Source of the DNA: Malachius bipustulatus
Taxonomy: Eukaryota > Arthropoda > Insecta > Coleoptera > Melyridae
Direction of reading: 5' to 3'
Assembly (NCBI GenBank): GCA_910589415.1
Contig: OU342633.1
Location: 11,074,858 to 11,138,857 of the forward strand
DNA: 64,000 nucleotides
The notes beneath the pieces are model-generated. The model saw nothing but the letters and a program-made list of their open reading frames with translations, was not told the DNA's origin and searched no databases. This document shows, piece after piece, positions 11,357-21,548 of the stretch (position 1 is its first letter; each line of letters begins with the position of its first letter). The translations under genes were made by a program, and so were the position numbers.

Positions 11357-13440
11357 CGGCCTTTCCTGACGACACAAGTGTCCCCACTCGACCAGTATAG
11401 AGGAATCTGAAACTGACATAATACGTCTAAGCTGACATTCGGACACAAAAATAACCAAGATAACCGCCGCCTGTGGACTGAAGTTCCAGGTGGAAAGATA
11501 AAATGAAGTTGTTGAAAACCCTGAAAAGTTATGAACTGGGCCCAGTTTATAAGAATAACATTTAAACGCATATATAAACTAAATAGATACTAACCAAAAG
11601 AATCAAAACGTCACTTACTAACTTAGCTATTTAACCATCCCTTGAGATAGCAAAATGCCCAAGTTCTAGAGCTAAAGGGGTTAGTAATTTTTCCGGCCAC
11701 GTTCCAGCATGCCCGCATACCTAGTGACCCCAGACATATGATGGGTACAGTCTGGCTTCTCGGATCATTCCCGCCCAAGTGCCCGCCACAACTGTTCCCA
11801 AAACATGCCTGACCCTTACCTTGCCCTCTTTGTTGAGGAAGAAGTTGATTGGTTCGTCTCAGAAACCATCTAAGGTGTTTTAACTCTTAGTCAAGAATAT
11901 CTTCTGATGTCCCTCAGGATTCCATTCTCAGGAAGCAAAGATTTTTCTGCACCAACGCGTGAAAGCTCAATATTATGTTACTGCTTGCACTTCTCACAAC
12001 CGCACTAACAGATTTAGTAACTTAAGCTTAGATGTATTTATGTCTAGCTACCTCTAGCATTGTGAGTACAAGTTTGATAAGAATTGTTCAATAGTCTCCA
12101 ACATAATCCATCATGAACACTTTTTTACTCTTCTACGTAGTAGGCTGTAACGTACATTTTCTTGCATTCTCTTGCTAACTAAATTGTAGTTATATTAATA
12201 TTTTTCAATGCCTGAAACATTTTTATTGGTAACTGTTAGCTATTAAAAGACGATTGTTCAGTATAATAGAACCGTGAAATGAAAAAATATTCAGCGTTTT
12301 TTAATTCAATAAAACATCCCCGAAAGCTCTAATAAAGTTCCGTCTGTATCGTAAAAGAATGACTTTAAACAGTCCAGATTGCCGGTATAGATAAAAAGTG
12401 GATAACTGAAAAATCCGAGTCAGGGCGCAATGAATCGCCTGGAGCGGAAACTCTGGAGGTTGGAAAAAACCTCTAAATTTCAGCGGTGTGTGCGTGGCCG
12501 AGATCCCGACGTCCTTGCACGTGTCCAGAAGTTCTAAACGTCGTGCCAGATGCGTAATTGCGTTAGATTGCATGGAAGGCGGAAAATGGCACGTCGTCGG
12601 ACAAAAGCAATGTCTTTTTAAATATTCTCCCGCACACATTTTAACTGCATTAATGAGCGAGAGACTGAAACAACGCGTCCATTACGCCCCGTTGAAATCA
12701 AATTAGAGCCGCGCGCCCCCCATGCAGGTGAAATGAAATAACGAACGTACGCGGCGGCCTTTATGTCGCCTAATTACTATTTCACTTCTTATTTGTACTT
12801 GCTTGCCTCTCCCATGAGCAGAGACGAGGGAGGGGCGGTTTCGTCTCTCGTCTCCAGGAGAACCAGCACCAGCACCGCTCTCTCAAAGTGATTTTTGCAT
12901 CGACCGAGTTCATTAACTCCCTAAGCGGGTTTTGCTTTGAAATAGACGTTTTAAAAGGAAACTGTCACGATCATTTTTCCACTCTCTATGTATACACTCG
13001 TGTTGGTGTGGGTGTATGGAGTTAATGAGATTACTACATCATTCTATAACTGAAAAGTCAAGTTCTTGTGAGAAGTGGTTCGTGGAATTTTATTAAATTA
13101 ACGAACATCCTAATATTAATATTTATTAAGTAGGCAGGCAGGCTGGTCCGTAGGTAAGCGTATTTATTTACCCACCTACCCACCTGCTAATTATATTCAA
13201 TTCAGGGTTTCAACTAATTATCTCTGTAAAAGTTTTCCATAGCTACTACCTAACTGAACTGGGTTGAAACTGGAGGGGCGAAAGTTTATTGTACTGAAAA
13301 TAATTTCTCGTCTTCAAAGTTTATTATTCAGACGCCTAATTTCGCATTTTATATCTGAAAAAGCATTTTGTAAATAACTTAGAGGGAATAGCAGTAAAAT
13401 CCTTAAGAAGGGTAGGTAAGTATGCGGAAGGTACCTACCT
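11357..13440. other. No gene seen; low-repeat intergenic DNA
   Basis: Only short, unconvincing ORFs occur here. The stretch lacks the palindromes and tails that fill the rest of the window. A CpG-containing block at about 12480-12910 is listed separately. Short runs of CTACC/GTAGG-type repeats occur at 13130-13190. Confidence 0.6.
12480..12910. promoter_or_regulatory. Candidate cis-regulatory or conserved noncoding block
   Basis: This block has normal CpG content in an otherwise AT-rich, repeat-laden window. It has no long ORF and contains clustered short motifs of the homeodomain kind, such as TTTATGTCGCC and CTAATTAC near 12761-12777. The call rests on composition and motif density only; nothing here proves regulation. 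Confidence 0.25.
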
Positions 13441-13624
13441 ACTTCGACGAAGCTGCTGCTTCTGAATCGATACCGGAATTGTTCGTCTGTGCGTTTACAT
13501 TGTGAGCAAAGTGTACCTTACGGTACCCTGGCCCTCTGGACCGAGGCCAGGCCAACCGCCCTGGTCTCTAAGAGACCCCTGGCATGGTGCCAGCCTGGCA
13601 TTACTTGCCAGCCTGTTAAGGTCA

Positions 13625-13700
13625 CTGCCGACCTTAATAGCCCGTCGCTTCCCTACGACGTCGGCGTCCCGTCGCTTAACTACGACGTCGGCGTCTCTAT
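13625..13700. repeat. Short tandem duplication, GC-richer
   Basis: A unit of about 23-26 bases containing CCGTCGCTT and TACGACGTCGGCGTC occurs twice in a row, just outside the gypsy LTR end at 13709. Confidence 0.7.
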
Positions 13701-13735
13701 CACCGTGTTAAGAAATAATAAAAAGAAATATGTTT

Positions 13736-14022
13736 TTGCAAAGCCAAAGTGGCCGACGTCATCATGGGTCATGCACAATAAGTGATATCTGTTCTGCTTT
13801 GGTGCCACCCACCGTAACCCATGACTTGTCACTTTATACACGACTCCTCCCTTCAACGCGTGTCACTTTATACACGACTCCTCCCTTCAACGCGTATTCA
13901 TTAAAGAGTTCTTTGTTTTGAGAGCGGTTGCCCGTTTGCAAAATTGCTTTGACTTTAGAGATATGTTGATCGGGTTGTTGTGCAGCCAACAGCCAGTCTT
14001 TCTCTTTAATTACGGTCAGACA
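13736..14022 (-). pseudogene. Gypsy pol, continuation past RNase H into integrase H2C2 region
   Basis: The frame is continuous with the RNase H end at 19029 if the P-like element and one target copy are removed. It reads a linker and then an integrase start with WVAPKQNRYHLL and HDDVGHFGFAKT, the His part of the H-H-C-C zinc-binding domain. A 34-bp tandem duplication (13828-13861 and 13862-13895) breaks the frame. The catalytic D,D-35-E core is absent because the sequence jumps straight to an LTR end at about 13736. Confidence 0.8.
13828..13895. repeat. 34-bp tandem duplication inside pol
   Basis: The unit beginning GTCACTTTATACACG is present twice head to tail without a gap. Thirty-four is not a multiple of three, so it frameshifts the gypsy pol. 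Confidence 0.95.
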
Positions 14023-14489
14023 CAAGGTTAGTAGAGAATAGGTTGTGCCGTAACTTTCGACCAATGAGAGGACAGCGCGCGAATACGTCACAGGTATGCC
14101 ACATTTGAATCTATTGATGGAGTAATCAACTGAACATCGCAGACAAATACCACTTTTTAAGTTAGTCTATTCAATTTTTTGTTTTAAACTTATAGTATGG
14201 ACACATAAATCACACACTAAACCTAATTAAAAGTTTGAATATATTAAAATGCACCAAATATAACAGCCAGTATATCAGCTTTAGGATATTTAATTATTTT
14301 CAAATTAATGGACTGATTTAACTGAATTGTCATGGAATAGAATTATAATTAGATCAATTTATCTTGAAATAAAGAGAAAATTGTCTTAAGGATACTCATA
14401 AATAGGAAAGACTCTAGTAGCTCTTTTAGCAAATACTTCTCATGAGGAGACCAAATAATAGAGCCATAGAAGAATTAGAATTTATTTAC

Positions 14490-15265
14490 TGTCTACATTT
14501 AGTAGGTTGCAATATATACACAGTATACAAATCAGTCTTAGAAGATAATTTATTTATTTATTTATTTATTTATAATAAATATAAATAATATAGATAATAA
14601 TAATAAAATTAATAAATACAAATATTATAAAATCAACCATAAATATGGTGATGAATGATGTGTAGAGAATCAATTAGTATATTTTTCGAAATTATCATTA
14701 ATTCATCTTTATTTAATTTGAATTTTTCGAAAAAATTTAAAACACTATTACTAATTGATCTTCTAGCCCCAAACCACAAACCTAAAGTATGCCAATTTCA
14801 ATTACCAAAATTTTCAAATTTTTTTTATAATATTCGACAATTGAACATCAGAATCTTGATTTGGATTATTAGTTTCAAAACGTATAGTTGGATCAATTAT
14901 GTAGGCGTTTTTTGATTTTTTATCAAATGCAACTATGTCACTGAAACGCTTCCTTCCTGCTTCATCTAATGCAAAAACCTCTTCGTAGCAATCGAAATTT
15001 TTTTCTTGAAGCAATCAAGAAATATGGTGTTTTACTTTATGATGTCTTGAGGTAATTATTAATTAATTATTATTAATAAAGGTCTTATAATAAGGGATTT
15101 ATACAAATGAATTATAGAATAGATAGATCCTAGGTCCTTAATATTGTCAACATTGTCGAGAAACAACCCATTAATACTATATCGAAAAGAAAGCCTGTTA
15201 GTTTTGCTGCGAGCAAACAAAATAAACTTACACTTATTACAATTTAGTTTGACGATAAGCATCAA
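14490..15265 (-). pseudogene. LINE fragments inside P-element 3' region
   Basis: Two minus-strand pieces are recognisable. 15265-15059 reads like the post-palm region of a LINE reverse transcriptase (LNCNKCKFILFARSK, YSINGLFLDNVDNIKDLG). 15014-14814 carries DIVAFD...AYIIDPTIRFE, seen near the C-terminus of some insect retroelement proteins. A TTTA run at 14548-14572 could be a 3' tail. All are short and broken. Confidence 0.55.
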
Positions 15266-15395
15266 TATTACAATAATTATTAATTAAGTAAATTAACTTT
15301 TTAGCATCAATAATAAGCATAATAATAAGCATAAGATAAGCATCAATATTACAATTAATATTAATTAAGTAAATTAACTTTTTAGCTTTAATTAA
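15240..15395. repeat. Tandem duplication of about 90-100 bp, AT-rich
   Basis: The phrase GATAAGCATCAATATTACAA followed by TTAATTAAGTAAATTAACTTTTTAGC occurs at about 15254-15310 and again at about 15337-15390, separated by AATAATAAGC repeats. Confidence 0.8.
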
Positions 15396-15413
15396 CCAAA
15401 GTTCATTATTTGT

Positions 15414-18400
15414 TTAATTAACAATTTTCTTCATTTTTTTAATTTTTTTTCGCAAATTTTCAGAAGATGCTTCTCTTTTTTCTGCTTTCTTTTCCGCTCG
15501 TTTTATATCAAGAAACTTTATCCTTACAAATATTCTTTGCCTGCAAAATGAAGCCACAAGTTCCTTTGGTATATCATCGTCAACTTTGCCAACTACATAT
15601 TCTGTAGTTCTTTTAACTATTTTATTTTTTGAATTAAAATTATCATTATGTAATTTATGAAAATGCTGATCCATTCTGGTAACTTGTTGTAACCATTTAT
15701 CTGACGGTTGTATCAAACCACCAAACGATAAACTTTGGATCCATGACGGCAAACTGCTATAATTATGTAGGTTCAAGGCTTCTGTTTTATATGTATATTC
15801 TCCCAAATCTGGGTGTTTTTCTCGATGTTTTTTAGCTAAATACCCAGCAATATAGACTAGGCCATCTTTTTCGGACTCTTCCCTAGAGCTATCCCCGGAG
15901 TTGATACTGCTAGATGATCTGGTACTTCCACAGTCCATTTTGTCATCAACCTGGTCTGTGAACTGATTTTCAGAATCTTTATCAGTAATTTTTAATTTTC
16001 CAAGCTTTGCTTGTTGTAAAGCAGCAGCTAGTATATATTCGTCGTTTTGTACATCTGGAGAGCTTCCCACATTTGAACTTGCTGTCACCAGGCCAGGGTT
16101 TCTTCCTAATAGAATGATTCTTATTCTATAGATAGCATTCAGTGGCGATGGATGGTCATTAAGTCCTCCGCGAGTTCTAACCTGAAAATAAATCACAAAA
16201 TTGCTTTCTTGAGTCCCAACTAATTTGACTGTAAGAGTTACTTGACTGAAAAAGTTCTCCAGACAATCTTGATTAATTCTATGGGTTAGAATATAATCAA
16301 CACCGTACTCTTGCTTCATATTTACATACAAGCTTTGCAAAGCTCTTGTCGACATAATTATTCCACGCTGAAACATTTGCATGCTTTTTTTACCCGTGCA
16401 AGTCATTCCACTAATAGTAGAAATCATCTCATTTAAAACTTCATCTTGTAATGGTAAATTAGTACCATATGGTCTCTTTGTTGGAATTGCGGCCGTTGGT
16501 GAATAAGAATTCATTATATCAAACCAATTGTTGACTAGTTGAAAAAAATCACCAGTTGCTAAACTTGCCTTTTTATCTTCCCCAGGAAGATAATGCTTTA
16601 ATGCTGTAGCATTTGTGTTAGAAAATAATTGTGCTGCCAATTTTACATTTTGCCGTTGAGCACGTTCACAATTCAAATGTAGTGGGGTTAACTTGAAGCA
16701 AGCGTTAATTTCTGATCGTGTGATTCCTAGCAAACTTTTCACTGGATTTTTATTAATAATAGTATTATCTTTCAACACAAAACCAGTATCAAGAAACCAG
16801 TTTCTTAGCAGCTTTAGGACATGAGGAACATCAGCAAAAAAATAAACTGGCTTTTTTGTTACCGGATGTTCAGAAAATACATTTTGTTCGTTAATAGTCA
16901 TTGTTTTCCATAAACCTTGATTTCCACCACCACAATCTGAGACACAAGCGACGACGTTATACATTTTGTTGTGTAACCTGGTAATAATATTTTCAAGCAG
17001 CTCCTTAGTCATTTTTTGATCGAACCCTATGTAAACCGGCTGCTTCCAGTTGTCAAAAAGTCCTCGTGCCATAACCACCTGCAGAAGAAAAATACTAACC
17101 TCAATATCGTGTTGACAGTAACAATGTTGAATATAATAATAATATGTTAAGTACATATTAACATTTTTGCGCATTCATCGATTGAACAAAACTTGTCGAT
17201 AAAATATTATACACCTACTTGCATATAAGAATGTGGTCCCATTACTTCGTCTTCTTTTTGGTTGTACTCGTACAGTGAAGAAACTTTAACTTCATCATAG
17301 GATAATACAGTAGCTTTGAAACGATGTGACTTTGTCTTTCCTGTAATCTCCATAACATTTAAAACATCTTCAAGGATACCATTGGTTAAATTAATATTTG
17401 CCGCCCAATGCTGTAGTGTTGATAAGCCAGGCAAAGGGTAATGTAGGGTGCTTCTTAAATAAATATATGCCCTCTTGCTAAAGTACCTGAAATCTCTTAT
17501 TAAGTATTCAAAAAAAAAAGATCATTAAAGAAAAAACAATTATTGACTAGGTACCTTAAAGCAAATGCACTAGACAATTCTTCTTGGTTCCAACGAGCCT
17601 TGTCTTTTCTTTTTAAAGCAATTTCAATTTGGTTAGAAGTCAAAAATCCCTTGAACACTTTTTTTACTTTTTTTTCGAACTCTATGCCACCTTTCTTTAG
17701 TTGTTCCTCTAAATCAGAAATATGTTGCTGCAGTAATTTTTTTTGATTCTCATAATCATCAATTTTGTTTTTTAACAACAGGTTTTCATTACGTAATTCT
17801 TCGATTTCTTTCTTCAATATACCGTAGTCTGTCTTCTTACTGGAGGGCGGTATTTCTGAAAAATCAGTGCTCGGTGCTTCCATATGAGGCTGAGTTTCAG
17901 CAGGTTGTTCTTTGACTTCTTTGGTGCTCCTGATTAAACTTTTTACAACGAGTTTGTTTTGTTTAAGCATCATTCTCTTCGACCTTTCACTGTCATTGTG
18001 TTTTTCTTCTCCATCCAACAGAAATAATGAAGGAACAGCTAAAAAAATATGAGTTTATTGTTACAAGGAAGTAGGTGTATTACAAGTTTATAAGTACAAT
18101 ATTTAAAAGGGACATTTCTTGGAAGAGATACACGACTTTTCAATGAAAAGCGGGCTATTGGTTACATAATATAATGCAAAGCAAACAAGATTCTCAGTTA
18201 TTTTTATGGGAAAAATGATGTTCTATTATAACCTCAAATACTAAAATTTAAAATGGATAGGTCAGTTCAACTACTAATTAAAAATCAAAAAATCCGCACC
18301 TGTTTTTTTTTAAGACGCTTTGGTATTGTCTTTAGTAATCTAGCTTGCAACTCGTCTTCAAAATCCTCTGGTTTGAAATGTTTACTGCAAATCCTCTTAT

Positions 18401-18563
18401 TTGCAACATGCCATACATCTTTGCGATAACATTTTTTTACCCATTCTTTTTGAATTTTGGTCTCTTTTGGAAAAGAAAAGAAGGAAAGTTTCTCTCCATT
18501 TTCCATTGCCTTTTTTGAATTATTTTTGCATATTGCAACACTACAAACAATTCCTCCAGGCAT
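15414..18563 (-). CDS. P-element-type transposase with N-terminal THAP domain, five exons
   Basis: The exons join 18563-18300, 18038-17555, 17486-17219, 17078-16242 and 16181-15414, all with GT-AG introns. Exon 1 is a THAP DNA-binding domain (C2CH zinc: CSVAIC, then ICSKHF, plus the closing KTIPKRL). Exon 2 continues with VPSLF and a coiled-coil leucine zipper. Exon 3 has YPLPGLSTLQHWA. Exon 4 has the RNase H-like core (YIGFDQKM, VSDCGGGNQGLW, NPVKSLL, INQDCLENFFSQ). Exon 5 has RTRGGLNDHPSPLNAIYR and the GLVYIAGYLAKKHR C-terminus. The product by family binds the TIRs and cuts the element out using GTP as cofactor. Exon 1 ends in frame 0 but exon 2 needs one more base, so a run of nine A at the exon 1 end has probably lost one. 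Everything else is open, about 870 residues in all. The fourth intron (16241-16182) is 60 bases and has no stop, so retention would add 20 residues. Confidence 0.9.
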
Positions 18564-19028
18564 CTAAAAATAATTATTAATATCAAGTTACTTTTATTTA
18601 ATATTACTGTAAAGTTGTATTATAAGGTTTGAATTATGATATTAATTGATATTAAATTATTTTGAATCAAAACTTCCTAATATTTACGTTTAAGTACTTG
18701 TATCCCTTGGCTTCTGACCCCCTCAGTTGCTTCTTATAATACCTGTGGTACTTACACTGATTACTTCGTTTTGTTGGCTTTTTTAATCACTATTTTATTG
18801 TTTATCGTTTATAGTTTAAATTTAACACTACAACACAGTGTAAAACACCACTAAAACACAGTTTCTACAGCGGCAAGTTATAGTTAACTCAAACAAAACT
18901 TGGAACGCAATTAAAATCAATACGAACTATCTGCAACTGGCAAACAGATGACGCGGTACTCCCCTCTCGCGTTTCTCCCCTCTCCGAGTTACGGCACAAC
19001 CTATTCTCTACTAACCTTGGGTCAGACA

Positions 19029-20330
19029 AATAGTTTGCGTAAGAGCGGGTGGATTGCGACTTAAAGCGTCAACATGCTGCATTTGTTGTGCCTGCCTATG
19101 CGTTATATTATAATGATACTCACTAAGAGCCAAAACCCACCTGCCAACACGGGGATTCAGTTCACTTTTGGAAATAGTTTGTTTGACCGCAGCACAATCA
19201 GTAACGATGGTGAAGGAGCAACCTAATAGGTATTGTCGACAATCGTTGACAAGTGATCTAACAATAGCTAACGTTTCCAATTCGAATGAGTGCATTTTCT
19301 GTTCACTTTTAGTCGTCTGCCTGCTGAAATAAGCCACAACCCGTTCCTTATTGTCGTGTTTCTGCACCAGTATTCCGGCTAGACCCAAACGACTTGCGTC
19401 GGTATATAATATAATTTCCTTTCCGGGGTCAAACAAAGCTAGAACTGGTGAAGAAGTGAGTGACTCCTTCAATATTTGAAAAGAGTCGCGTTGCTCTTTA
19501 CCCCACTCCCAAGTAGCTTCCTTGGCTAGCAGACGGCTAAGAGGTTTCGCTTTTAAAGCATAATTATGAATAAATTTTCGAAAATACCCTGTTAGACCTA
19601 GGCATTGTCTCACCTGGTGAACAGTAGTAGGTTCAGGAAATTGTGCTACAGCCTGAATTTTCGTGGAACTAGGACCGACAGTGGATTCCTGAATTTCATA
19701 CCCTGAATACTCTATTTTTATTTTGAGAAAGAAACACTTTTTAAGATTTAAAGTTAGACCGTTCTTTCGAAATGTTTCAAGTACTTCACGAAGAGTAGAC
19801 AGGTTGTCGTCAATTGTTTTGCTCGGGATCAACACATCGTTCAAGTACACAAGCACTTTATTGAAGCGTAGTTGACCCAGGGCAGTGTTCAACATACGCT
19901 GAAAAACTAGAGGAGCGTTCATTAAACCGAATGGAACGCGTAGGTATTCATAGTGACCGTCTTGGGTTATGAAGGCGGTAATCGGAACAGATTCTGGTGA
20001 AAGGGGAATGTGATGATAACCAGAGAATAAATTTAAACAGGTAAAGTAAGTACAACCAGATAACCGACGTAAGTGGTCTTCGATTAGGGGAAGCGGATAT
20101 TTATCAGAGACTGTGATTTTGCTTATTGCCCGATAGTCTACGCATAGACGCTGTTGGCCATTCTTTTTAGTCACAAGGACGACATTGCTAGCGTAGGGTG
20201 AAACAGATTCGCGAATAATACCTGTTTTAAGAAGATCGGCAACAATTGACCGAATTTGCTCTCGTTCAGAGTCCGAATACTGGCGTGGTCGACATGAAAT
20301 AGGTTATCGGTAGTCGGCGTTATTTTCATT
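19029..20330 (-). pseudogene. Gypsy pol: reverse transcriptase and RNase H, mutated active site
   Basis: The RT reads from about 20285 (RPRQYSDSEREQIR in one frame, after a one-base shift from the 20449 frame) through NVVLVTKKNG, CVDYRAISKIT, YPLPLIEDHL and FGLMNAPLVFQ. The catalytic box is VLVYLNDVL: the first Asp of the usual Y-x-D-D is Asn, so polymerisation should be lost. The connection and RNase H follow (LYTDASRLGLAGILVQ, FELETLAIV, VTDCAAVKQT), then HVDALSRNP. The ORF ends only because the P-like element begins at 19019. Confidence 0.9.
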
Positions 20331-20462
20331 TCGACGCCAGGAGTGCGTCCGATTTCGCCTAAGTCCGCTGCCACACACCGAGGGAAGTCAGCTAATAGTT
20401 TAATCAAATTTTGGACTACCGTTGTATCGTTGACGTCAACATTAAACATCGAAGGTGTAATT

Positions 20463-20981
20463 TTAGGTTCTATTAGTGGTTAAATTAGTAACTGATAGAC
20501 TGTCTGACACGTCAGAAAATTTTATTGCGTTACCCATTCTTGTATAAGAAATGTCATCCAGTTCAGTAAAATTTTGTCCTATAAGAATATCAACGTCAAC
20601 GTCCATGAACCACTCATGAATAACATATAGGTCAATAGTGCGTTCAATCGAGTCGATAATCACTTTACAAGTAATAAAGAAGCGAGGCTGGATAGCTTCC
20701 CCGAACGCAGTTTTTAATTTTATGATCTTTTCAAGTGGCTGAGGGTCGAGCGAGAGCCGGTTCACAGCTGCTTCCACAATAAGCGAACATTGGCTTCCGA
20801 TATCAATAAAGCACCCCATATCACGGCCGTTGACCGCAATAGTTTTAAAGAACTTAGAGTTCGGGTCTGAAAGGAGCATATTAACCGAGTTGTATTGTAT
20901 TGCCGGGTATCGTCTGACAGTGGCATTTGGGCAATCTCGCTTGAGATGATTTACTGACCCACATTTATAACAGCCACCTTT
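20463..20981 (-). pseudogene. Gypsy gag zinc knuckle and retropepsin-like protease
   Basis: 20975-20930 encodes a CCHC knuckle (CYKCGSVNHLKRDC), the RNA-binding motif of Gag, cut off upstream at 20981 by a LINE tail. 20879-20463 is a 138-residue aspartic-protease domain. Its active-site segment is FIDIGSQCSLI, with Ile where Thr or Ser is expected (D-T/S-G), so activity is doubtful. The second half has ILIGQNF, equivalent to the ILG region of the fold. A stop separates it from the RT frame. Confidence 0.8.
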
Positions 20982-21240
20982 TAATAATAATAATAATAAT
21001 AAAGTTTATTTCCCAACAGATCAATATAGTCCAATTACAGGGAAAAATATAAACCATGTTGTGACATTATGCCAGAAAAGCGCAACGTCGCGACGCCGCA
21101 TAACGTCTTCTGGCCTTCCACTGCAGCTGTTCCTGCCGTGTAAAATACGAATAGGAATTTAAAATTTAAGTTTACTCTAATCTATAATACAATAACCAAT
21201 AATGCCCAACGCCGGGAAGAACGATAAAATTAAAAAAAGC
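20982..21240 (-). mobile_element. 5'-truncated LINE 3' end with TAA tail
   Basis: A TAA run (20982-21001) passes into AAAGTTTATTTCCCAAC, the same arrangement as the 3' end of LINE 1 (TAA run then AATCTCTTTATTG). No coding remains. It cuts the gypsy gag at 20981. The right boundary is uncertain. Confidence 0.6.
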
Positions 21241-21548
21241 CACAAATATCAAGAGATGTGAATATGAGCTTATCTTTTAATTATTACTTAATAAAATATC
21301 AGTGCTCTGTCGTGCGTTGTGTTTTGTGTTGTTTTAGAAATCACAATTAAATATCTTACCCTCATAATTCAGTTAGCCAGACTTACACTGAATCTCAAAA
21401 ACCAAATTTTCTATTTCCAAAACCCCCTGTTACCTCATCTTCAGTCAAGGACCAGGAAATAGCTAAACTGTTTGGGCTTATCAAGGGCTTAATTTTAACT
21501 AGTTTGAGCTTCCCTGAAAAAAAGCTGAAGAAGTCCTCTGTGGTTTGA

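Larger units (their letters stand above)
14014..19028 (-). mobile_element. P-like DNA transposon with 32-bp TIRs and GGTCAGACA duplication
   Basis: The terminal inverted repeats are at 14023-14054 and 18988-19019 and are identical over 32 bases (starting CAAGGTTAGTAG). The sequence GGTCAGACA flanks both ends (14014-14022 and 19020-19028); P elements usually duplicate 8 bp, and 8 of these 9 suffice. The 4,997-bp element encodes a THAP-P transposase in five exons on the minus strand. Its left third (14055-15413) is AT-rich 3' DNA that has collected LINE debris. Confidence 0.95.
13709..20981 (-). mobile_element. Ty3/gypsy-type LTR retrotransposon, decayed, split by P-like element
   Basis: A minus-strand element. 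From right to left: gag zinc knuckle (20975-20930), protease (20879-20463), RT and RNase H (20330-19029), the P-like insertion (14023-19019), the pre-integrase region and the start of the integrase (14013-13736), then directly the last 25 bases of an LTR (13735-13709). Most of the integrase, and the 5' LTR side, are missing, so the copy is internally deleted and immobile. Confidence 0.85.

Noticed and set aside
11254..11571. 105-codon minus-strand ORF
   Set aside because: It starts in flanking DNA and ends inside the LTR-like sequence; no domain.
12301..12706. Overlapping ORFs on both strands in the CpG block
   Set aside because: No motif, start context or homology; open frames are expected from composition.
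13489..13785. Plus-strand 98-codon ORF with GC-rich codons
   Set aside because: It crosses the tandem duplication and the gypsy LTR end and has no recognisable domain.
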